Made by a program: the position numbers and the translations under genes. A DNA stretch of 64,000 nt. Source: an uncultured SAR86 cluster bacterium. GTDB lineage: Bacteria > Pseudomonadota > Gammaproteobacteria > Magnimaribacterales > D2472. Shown piece after piece: positions 57,532 to 64,000 of this stretch. The notes beneath the pieces are model-generated. The model was not told the DNA's origin. It saw only the letters and a list, made by a program, of their open reading frames with translations, and did no database searches. The stretch is taken from assembly GCA_905181595.1 (NCBI GenBank), contig CAJIYI010000001.1, positions 1,124,768 to 1,188,767 on the forward strand. Reading direction: 5' to 3'. The number at the start of each line of letters is the position of its first letter. Positions within the stretch are counted from its first letter, which is position 1.

Positions 57532-58142
57532 ATAAGCTCTTTGCGAATAACTTCCTCCAAAAGATGCAAGCGATCATTACCAAAGAACATTTGATCCCGA
57601 TAAAAAAAAGTTGGAGAACCAAATCCTTTTTTTTCTATGAGCTGTGCTGAGTTGCTCATAAGCAAATCTTTTGCCTCTTGAGAATAAATGTATTGCTTGA
57701 AATCTTGAGGGGATAATCCCGCCTCTTCTGCAATCTTCGTAATGATAGCTTCGTCGCTTATGTCTAATCCTCTTCCCCAGTAGGCATCAAAAACCTTTTG
57801 AGCAAATAATGGTAAACAATTTTTTTGCATGGCGAATAAGCATCCTCGCATTGCCTTAACTGAATTTACGGGGAAAATTTTTGGCTTAGAAATATTAATA
57901 TCTCTATGTTTTGCCCATAGGTTTAAATCATTACCAGAGTAATCTAACTTTAATGCATTTGGATTTTCTCTAAATTGATAAACATCTTGATTAACTGAAT
58001 TAAAAACCCCGCCTACAAGGATTGGCTTCCAAATAATTTCTACATTTTGTCTTTGAGATAATGGTAAAATTTCTACGAATGCTAAGTAAGTCCAAGGACT
58101 TGAGCAGTCAAAGTAGAATTCTATACAATTAGATTTTTTCAT
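57528..58142 (-). CDS. 2-Hydroxychromene-2-carboxylate isomerase family protein (DsbA-like)
   Basis: 204 aa, thioredoxin-fold protein of the HCCA isomerase/GST-kappa family. Conserved pieces are FYFDCSSPWTYLAF (active-site Ser), IIWKPILVGGVF, FPVNSVKAMRG and KGFGSPTFFYRDQMFFGNDRLHLLEE with the glutathione-site Ser in GSPT. Relatives use glutathione to isomerise aromatic-degradation intermediates; here the substrate is unknown. It is convergent with the dehydrogenase operon (four shared bases) and divergent from prc with only 26 bases between. Confidence 0.9.
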   Translation of the reverse strand: MKKSNCIEFYFDCSSPWTYLAFVEILPLSQRQNVEIIWKPILVGGVFNSVNQDVYQFRENPNALKLDYSGNDLNLWAKHRDINISKPKIFPVNSVKAMRGCLFAMQKNCLPLFAQKVFDAYWGRGLDISDEAIITKIAEEAGLSPQDFKQYIYSQEAKDLLMSNSAQLIEKKGFGSPTFFYRDQMFFGNDRLHLLEEVIRKELI

Positions 58143-58168
58143 ATAAAAAATATTTTAAATTAACAATT

Positions 58169-60232
58169 TTGTCAAAAAACATACAAATCATAGCAATAAT
58201 CCTGAGTATTTGTATTAGCTGCTCTTCTGAGCCTGAAATAAATATCAAGGCTAGTATTGCTAAATATAATTTAGCAAATGAGATCAATGAAAAGATTGGC
58301 GAAGAGCACTTTTTTCAAGATCAAGCTATAAAAAATATTAATCCAAGATTAGGCAAAGCCCTTATCAAGCAATTAGATTCTCAAAAAATTTACTTCACTA
58401 AAATGAGATTTTATATTTTACAAATAAGTTTCAATCTTCGTCTGATGATGTTGAAATTGCTACCAGCTACGAATTAATTAATTTATATTTCAACCGATTG
58501 ATTGAAGCTACTAAGTATCAAATTAAAGTCATTCAAAAAAAAGATTTTGACTTTAGTGAGGTTGAAAATATTCTTATTGACAATGATCTTCAGGAATTTC
58601 GTGAGACAAACTTAGATCTCAGAGAGATCTGGGTAAAGCTAGCAAAAAATGATGTATTGACATCTATGCTCACTGACAAAACTGAAGATGAGGCGGTAGA
58701 GCTCATTTCTAAACGCTATAAAAATAGACTGCGCAGAATCTCGCAGAGGAATGAGGAGGATATTTTTTCTATAGTAATGAATAATCTAACTGGATTATTT
58801 GATCCGCACTCCTCATACATGTCTCCTAAATCAGCAGAAGATTTTGAAATGACCATGAGCTTGAACTTAGAAGGCATAGGTGCATTGCTTACTACAGAAG
58901 ATGATTATCCAATTATTGTGAGTGTTGTTCCTGGAGGCCCTGCAGAAAAATCTGGAAAAATTAATCCTGATGACAAAATAGTTAAGGTTAGGCAGATTAA
59001 AAAAGTAGAGGTGGACTCTGTAGATGTGGTGGGATGGAGAATTGACGAGGTTGTTCAGCTTATTAGAGGTGAGGCCGGTACTCAGCTAGAGCTAGAAATT
59101 ATTCCTGCTAAGACCGAAGACCTGAGTGATAGAAAATGGGTTTTACTAACTCGCGAAGAAGTAAAACTTGAAGAGCAGGCTGCTAAATTTCTAATCGTTG
59201 ATGCTGCCTCAAGGAGAGGATAATTTCAAAATAGGTATTATTGATTTGCCTGCATTTTATATTGACTTCAATGCATGGCGGGACAGAGATCCTGATTTTC
59301 GAAGTAGCTCAAAAGATGTAGAAGATATTTTAAATCAATTTAAGTTAGCAAATGTTGATGCGGTAATAGTGGACTTAAGAGGTAACTCCGGAGGCTCATT
59401 GTATGAGGCTAATAAATTAACTGGTTTATTTGTATCTTCAGGGCCAACCCTGCAAGTCAAAGAAAGCAATGGAGATATTAGGCCATGGGGAGATGCTAGA
59501 GCAACTCAAGTATGGAAAAAACCAATGGCTGTAATGGTTGATAGATATTCTGCATCTGCATCTGAGATTTTTGCAGGCGCAATACAGGATTATCAAAGAG
59601 GGCTAATCTATCGGGCATAAAACATTTGGCAAGGGCACCGTTCAACAATTGGATGATCTAACTAGTGGTCAACTAAAGTTAACAGAATCAAAATTTTATA
59701 GAGTGACTGGCTCAGGCATGCAAAATAGAGGAGTAGAACCAGATATAACTCTTCCTTCAACATGGGATATAGAAGAAAGCGGTGAAAGCTCATTAGACTC
59801 TGCCCTGCCCTGGGATCAAATTAGCCCCACTCCATTTAGAAAGTTTAAGATTAATCAAAGTGCTTTAGATAGATTAAAAGTTGCTCATGAGAAGAGGATG
59901 CTCGAGAGTCCAGATCTGCAATATATTTTGAATATAAGAAAAAGATATGATGAGCAGCAAGAAAAGACATCTATTTCAATTAATCTTGATACAAGAAGAG
60001 CTGAGAAAATAGATAGACAACTCTGGGTGCTTGCAACTGAAAATCAAAGAAGAGCCGCTCAGAACTTAGAGACATTTAAGACATTTGAAGCCTTGAAGAA
60101 TTTAACAAGAATAAAGAAGATAATGATATTGATATTGATCTTCAAAATGACTATCTTTTAAATGAAGGTATGCTTATTCTTTCAGATTACCTTTACCTAA
60201 ATACTAATTTGTTACTTTCAGAGGCAGCATAA
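58169..60232 (+). pseudogene. prc: Tail-specific (C-terminal processing) protease Prc, broken by frameshifts
   Basis: Periplasmic serine protease with PDZ domain. It starts at a TTG at 58169, with a lipoprotein-like signal (ILSICISCSS). Frames then alternate: SRRISQRNEED and GLFDPHSSYMSPKSAEDFEMTMSLNLEGIGALL, the PDZ segment VVPGGPAEKSGKINPDDKIV (58498-59223), GIIDLPAFYIDF and VDLRGNSGGSL, and YSASASEIFAGAIQDY holding the catalytic Ser region (59198-59620). The Lys motif HKTFGKGTVQQL (about 59615-59645) and VTGSGMQNRGVEPDITLPS follow. Shifts lie near 58405, 59205, 59608 and 60105. The repaired product would be about 688 aa, like E. coli Prc (682). Confidence 0.9.
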
Positions 60233-60235
60233 AAT

Positions 60236-61041
60236 ATGAAAATTGTTTCCTTTAATATGAACAGCATTAGGGCTCGACCACATCAATTAATTCATCTAAG
60301 AGATACCCTTGATCCAGATATTATTGGAATTCAGGAAACTAAAGTTAATGATCCAGAATTCCCAATAGATGAGATTAAAGAGATTGGCTATCATCCAGAG
60401 TATTGGGGCCAAAAGGGTCATTATGGAGTAGCTCATTCTTAGCAAAAAAAAACCTATTGAGGTTCAAAAAGGTTTTATAAAGGATACCGCAGAAGATCAG
60501 AAAAGGTTTATTCAGGCAAAATTTAAGTGGGGCAAAAAAGTATTACGATTATGAATGGCTATTTTCCTCAAGGTGAGAATAGATCCCATGAAACAAAGTT
60601 TCCAAAAAAAATAAAATATTATGCTGATCTTAAAAAACACATTAAAAAAACTCAAAAGACTGAGGATAATTAATTGTGATGGGTGATTTTAATGTTGCCC
60701 CTCTCCATTAGATATTGGCATAGGTGAAATTAATGCAAAAAGATGGCTTAAAGAAGGAAAAACTGCTTTTTTACCAGAAGAAATTGATATGTGGAATAGC
60801 ATCAAGACCTTGGTTTTATTGACTCCTGGAGAGAGCAAAATCCATGAAGGATTCAATCTATTCTTGGTTTGATTATCGCTCAAGGATGTTCGACGATACT
60901 CCAAAAAGAGGCTTAAGAATTGATCATATTATGATTTCAGAAAATCTAGTGCCTGCAATGCAAGAAACTGGAATAGACTATGAAGCAAGAGCAATGGAAA
61001 AACCCTCTGATCATTGCCCTGTATGGATTGAATTAAAATGA
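60236..61041 (+). pseudogene. xthA: Exodeoxyribonuclease III, broken by frameshifts
   Basis: DNA repair AP-endonuclease/3' exonuclease. The N-terminus is intact (MKIVSFNMNSIRARPHQL, IIGIQETKVND with the metal Glu). A frame break at about 60440 follows GHYGVA. Further pieces in other frames are [45 protein letters not shown] (catalytic Asp/Asn, near 60690) and EEIDMWNSI. The last 65 codons are again in frame: [25 protein letters not shown] and [11 protein letters not shown] with the catalytic His. At least five indels. Repaired length about 268 aa, as in E. coli. Starts four bases after the prc stop. Confidence 0.92.
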
Positions 61042-61375
61042 AATTTTTAAAGATTTTACATTTGAGGCTGCTCATAAACTTCCCTTAGTTCCAAAGATCA
61101 TAAATGCTTTCAATCTTCATGGTCATAGCTTTAAGGTAGAGTTATGTTGAAGGTCCATTAATGAATTGGCTGGGTTATGGATTTTTCAGAATTAAAGTCA
61201 TTTGTCAGCCATAATAGAAGCTTAGATCATTCATATCTTAAATGAAATTCATGGCTTAGAAAATCCCACAGTGAAAATATTGCTATATGGCTTTGGGAAA
61301 CTATTAAACAATTCCTCAGCTTATGCTATTGAGATAATGGAAACATGTAATTCAGGTTGCATTTATACAGGTTAA
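61038..61375 (+). pseudogene. queD: 6-Carboxy-tetrahydropterin synthase QueD, broken by frameshifts
   Basis: Second step of queuosine precursor synthesis. In alternating frames the plus strand gives [16 protein letters not shown], then [10 protein letters not shown] with the zinc His pair (about 61120-61140), VEGPLMNWL, a DFSELK segment (about 61180), SLDHSYLNEIHGLENPT, IAIWLWETIKQFL and AIEIMETCNSGCIYTG ending at 61375. The repaired protein would be about 112-115 aa, slightly under the usual 118-120. Its start overlaps the xthA stop (ATGA) and the stop shares TTAA with tadA. QueH at 28.3 kb belongs to the same pathway. Confidence 0.85.
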
Positions 61376-61783
61376 ACTCTTCTTGCTTGAAAAAAATTTT
61401 ATAATTGACTGATTCTTCTTGCAATAAGCCGAGCTATAATTAACTTGATGATTTAAATGATTTGATCTAAAAAATTATCTATTGATATACTGCTCCAGTT
61501 TTTGGCTCTAAGCTCCAAAATATAAATTTTTAATCTTGCATCAACAATTGCTTTTGCACACATATGACATGGCTCAAGGTTACATAAATATCGCAATCTA
61601 TTAAGTCGATAATTTTTAATGTTCTGCTTGCATCTTATTGCATTATTTCTGCATGAGCTGAACAGATATTTGAATCACTTGATTAAGCCCTGCCAATAAC
61701 TTCTCATCTTTTACACTACTGCTCCTACTGGAACCTCATTAAGATCTTAAGTGCTTTTTAGCCTCTTCATAAAGCTAAGTCAT
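61372..61783 (-). pseudogene. tadA: tRNA adenosine deaminase TadA, broken by frameshifts
   Basis: Converts A34 to inosine in tRNA-Arg and is normally essential. Reading the minus strand in alternating frames: LYEEAKKHLRS near 61770, EVPVGAVVVKDEKL near 61730, NQVI, SAHAEI with the zinc His and catalytic Glu near 61650, TLKNYRLN, LEPCHMCAKAIVDARLKIY with the two zinc Cys near 61560, KTGAVYSIDNF near 61490 and a final FFQARRV stop at 61372. About seven indels in 412 bases, the highest density in the window. Repaired length about 137 aa; the family is about 150-165. Seen nowhere in full frame, but the ordered motifs are unambiguous. Confidence 0.8.
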
Positions 61784-61791
61784 GAAATTAT

Positions 61792-62460
61792 TCAAGTAAT
61801 TTTAACATAAATATTTATATAAAAGTTAGCCCATTCATCTAATGGGTCTTCTTTGATCTAAGTTGATTAATTGTGCATCTTGATCTTGTATACCTATGCC
61901 ATGCCACAAAAAAGCATATCATCATCTAGCTTCAAGAAATCTTGAACACTATCTTGTTTCATAGACCATGCCTCTTGAGCACAAGTATCAAGACCTGCTT
62001 CTTTAGCTAGCAACATAAATGTTTGAAGAAACATTCCTAAATCTGACCATTGAGGGGGCCCATCTGCTCTATCAACAAAACAAAATAATGCAGCTGGGGC
62101 GCCAAAAAATTCAAAGTTTTTCATTACTTGCTCTAATCTTCCATCCTTATCTCTCTCTGAGAATACCAAAGATCATACATTTGCTCTCCAAGTTGGTATC
62201 TAGAGGTTCGATAGGGCTCTTTAATTTCTGAGGATAGATCTCGTAGAGGAGATTTCTGGTTGACCAAGTTCTTTTGAAAGCTTAAAAACTTTTCCATGTG
62301 ATTCCCATTAGATAACATAAATTCTCCAAGGCTGCAGATTTCCCCCGATGCGACTTCTAGAAGACTTCTGCAGAAGTTCCTTGATTAAATCAGAATCGAC
62401 TTCTTGATTCGTAAATGCTCGGATGGAAGCCCTTAACGATACAGCATCTGAAACTTTCAT
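61792..62460 (-). pseudogene. Nitroreductase-family protein, broken by frameshifts
   Basis: FMN-dependent NAD(P)H oxidoreductase. The N-terminus from the ATG at 62460 reads MKVSDAVSLRASIRAFTNQEV and RIGGNLQPWRIYVI, the FMN-binding start of the family. After a shift near 62315 the frame gives KSPLRDLSSEIKEPYRTSRYQLGEQMYDL; after another near 62150, FGAPAALFCFVDRADGPPQWSDLGMFLQTFMLLAKEAGLDTCAQEAW is intact. The end (GIGIQDQDAQLINLDQ-type, then LDEWANFYINIYVKIT) needs two more shifts. Repaired length about 222 aa. The substrate is unknown. It lies eight bases upstream of tadA on the same strand. Confidence 0.85.
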
Positions 62461-62465
62461 TTTAG

Positions 62466-63488
62466 TTACCTGCTAATGTCTGCTTTAGATAAAGGAGTCC
62501 CTCTTTCTAAATTTTTAGTTGCAGTCAGGCCGATAATATCCTCATAATTTTTAGGATGCAGTCCATACCCAGGTCTGATTCTTCTAATATTTTCTTTATC
62601 AAATTTTTCTCCTTGTTGGATATCTTGAACAACATAAATGGATCTTCTGAACTTGATATTTGATTCCTCTGCAGGTTTCATTTCAAAACTCCCTTCACCA
62701 ATTGCCTTATAGGCTATTGAAACACTTGAGCATAGATCCTTTAGTTCATGAGGTTCCATTGAGAACTCTGCATCAGGTCCACCTTCACTCCTGTCAAAGG
62801 TGAAATGTTTCTCTATTAATTTTGCACCCAATCCAATAGATAATATAGCGCTAGTATTTCCTAGTGTATGATCAGATAGACCAACCTCGCAACTAAATGT
62901 ATCTTTCATAAGGGCGATGGTATCGAGATTTATCTGATCAGCAGGTGTTGGATAGCCGCTTACGCAATGCAGCAGCATAAAATCACCGCAACCAAAAGTT
63001 TTTACAACCTCTACAGCCTCTGTGATTTCTTTTTCATTAGCCATCCCAGTTGATAGAATCATAGGTTTTTGGGTTTCTGCAATATATTTTACCAAAGGCA
63101 AGTCAGTTATTTCGAATGATGCAACTTTATAAAATGGACAATCTAATGTTTCCAATAAATCAACAGCAGTTTCATCAAATGGAGTGCTGATAATGGTTAT
63201 ACCTATCTCTTTTGCATGCTCAAATAATTCTTTTTGCCACTCATATGGTGTTTGAGCCCAATCATATAAATCCCAAAGATTGTAACCATCCCAAAGACCC
63301 CCGCTAATAAGAAAATCTTCTTTATTAGATTTAATAGTCATGGTGTCAGGAGTATATGTTTGAATCTTCACACAGTCTGCGCCATTAGCTTTTGCTAGAG
63401 CTATCAGCTCTTTAGCTCTATCCAATGAACCGTTATGATTGCCTGAGATTTCAGCAATTATATAAGGATTAGTAAGATTTTTGAACAT
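62466..63488 (-). CDS. pseI: Pseudaminic/sialic-acid-type synthase (NeuB/PseI family)
   Basis: Condenses phosphoenolpyruvate with an N-acetylated hexose to make a nonulosonic acid for surface glycans. 340 aa. The TIM-barrel NeuB domain covers about residues 1-275 (YIIAEISGNHNGSLDRAKELI, GADCVKIQTYTPDTMT, KVASFEITDLPLV, LSTGMAN, LLHCVSGYPTP, VGLSDHT, IEKHFTFDR). A C-terminal SAF/antifreeze-like domain follows. SGGLWDGYNLWDLYDWAQTP resembles pseudaminic acid synthase PseI more than sialic acid synthase; legionaminic acid remains possible. It follows the DUF218 gene by two bases. Confidence 0.9.
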   Translation of the reverse strand: MFKNLTNPYIIAEISGNHNGSLDRAKELIALAKANGADCVKIQTYTPDTMTIKSNKEDFLISGGLWDGYNLWDLYDWAQTPYEWQKELFEHAKEIGITIISTPFDETAVDLLETLDCPFYKVASFEITDLPLVKYIAETQKPMILSTGMANEKEITEAVEVVKTFGCGDFMLLHCVSGYPTPADQINLDTIALMKDTFSCEVGLSDHTLGNTSAILSIGLGAKLIEKHFTFDRSEGGPDAEFSMEPHELKDLCSSVSIAYKAIGEGSFEMKPAEESNIKFRRSIYVVQDIQQGEKFDKENIRRIRPGYGLHPKNYEDIIGLTATKNLERGTPLSKADISR

Positions 63489-63490
63489 GA

Positions 63491-64000
63491 TTAATCATTA
63501 TATAGATGATGATGTTGAAGCATTTTACTATAAATGTCATCTAAATTGCCTTTTTTACAAAATTTAGTCATCTCCCGAAATTGTAAAATAGATGAATTCG
63601 AGGCTTCTTTTGTATAACAGGCATCTTCCCCAGAAACTTTATGAAAATATAGCTTAGGATCATTGGCTTCACTAAAAATAAACTCAAAAATTTCTTTAGC
63701 TCTTGTGAGGTGCCAGTCACTAGTTACTACGATGAGATTATTTATGTGCAAATTCGCCTTAACAAAGTTTCTTTTTACAAAATAAGCCTCGCCAATGGTA
63801 TCTTTTGCTAGAGGCTCTTCATGAATAGCAGCCTCGTGAATGCTAAAATTTTTGATAGCATATTCAGCCATTATTTTTGATAAAGGAATTTTTAACTCTT
63901 TCTTGTACTTCCAGCCTGTGGTGATAAAGTTTTTACAATTATGAGCATTAAATATTTCGAATGATTTTTCTAATCTCTGTATAGAATCAAAAGAGAGCTG
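63491..64000 (-). CDS. YdcF/DUF218-family protein (5' end outside window)
   Basis: The minus-strand frame stays open to the right edge, so the gene continues beyond 64000; an internal Met at 63871 is not taken as the start. The visible part includes IQRLEKSFEIFNAHNCKNFITTGWKYKKELKIPLSKIMAEYAIKNF, a segment resembling the DUF218 pattern of a listed object, identifier and glycine-rich strand, then EEPLAKDTIGEAYFVK and VVTSDWHLTRAKEIFEF, the most conserved DUF218 motif. Members are linked to envelope polysaccharide metabolism (ElyC, SanA), which fits the adjacent nonulosonic acid synthase. Confidence 0.8.
   Translation of the reverse strand, partial: QLSFDSIQRLEKSFEIFNAHNCKNFITTGWKYKKELKIPLSKIMAEYAIKNFSIHEAAIHEEPLAKDTIGEAYFVKRNFVKANLHINNLIVVTSDWHLTRAKEIFEFIFSEANDPKLYFHKVSGEDACYTKEASNSSILQFREMTKFCKKGNLDDIYSKMLQHHHLYND

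Noticed and set aside
1..64000. tRNA, rRNA, riboswitch, prophage, transposon or defence system
   Set aside because: I looked for cloverleaf-like stretches, transposase or integrase motifs, terminal repeats and known defence domains and saw none. Short structured RNAs could be missed without a covariance search.

Overview
The window is a gene-dense, AT-rich stretch of what looks like a streamlined, probably marine, gammaproteobacterial chromosome; a SAR86-like lineage is my best inference. The clues are gene orders typical of gammaproteobacteria (leuCDB-asd-fimV-truA-trpF...accD-dedD-cvpA-purF; lexA-unknown-topA), LexA-type SOS boxes, very short intergenic gaps, many ATGA/TAATG overlaps, and convergent genes that share their stop bases. 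I found no tRNA or rRNA gene, insertion sequence, prophage or CRISPR array. No unbroken stretch longer than about 130 bases lacks a gene.

Layout. 0-10 kb: end of an unknown frame, an SDR, cysS, a cyclophilin isomerase with two possible starts, lpxH, an SOS-controlled umuDC pair, a DUF1289 protein and acnB. 8.7-22 kb: one long minus-strand housekeeping block (aroC, leuCDB, asd, a broken fimV-like gene, truA, trpFBA, accD, a SPOR protein, cvpA, purF). 22-31 kb: an SDR lacking its catalytic Tyr, a lipoprotein penicillin-acylase-family hydrolase, the methylcitrate cycle (prpB-prpC-prpD-type), queH, thrH, a 5'-nucleotidase, and lexA behind its own SOS box. 31-38 kb: an unknown small protein, topA, a membrane-anchored unknown, then pyrD, galU, a rhomboid protease and nadK, all broken by frameshifts. 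38-48 kb: a sirtuin, a zinc alcohol dehydrogenase, a pair of acyl-CoA dehydrogenases, mazG, an acyltransferase, rraA, nagZ, an LLM flavin oxidoreductase, a nitronate-monooxygenase-like protein and a GST. 48.4-58.1 kb: a compact operon resembling the acyclic-terpene (atu) cluster. 58-62.5 kb: prc, xthA, queD, tadA and a nitroreductase, all broken. 62.5-64 kb: a pseudaminic-acid-type synthase and the end of a DUF218 protein, marking the edge of a surface-glycan locus.

How the parts fit together. The biotin carboxylase, carboxyltransferase, AtuA-like DUF1446 protein, enoyl-CoA hydratase, dehydrogenases and an in-operon TetR regulator suggest oxidation of branched (terpenoid-like) acyl-CoAs. Propionyl-CoA could be handled by prpBCD with AcnB. 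A 14-bp direct repeat in front of the alcohol dehydrogenase/acyl-CoA dehydrogenase pair and an inverted repeat in front of the carboxylase operon share the core ATTACC. This hints at one regulon, and it is the most interesting hypothesis in the window.

Caution. Frameshifts are concentrated in three short stretches (about 15.4-16.5, 34.6-38.0 and 58.4-62.5 kb) and hit normally essential genes such as nadK and tadA. The conserved motifs survive in alternating frames. Local sequencing or assembly error is much more likely than real decay.
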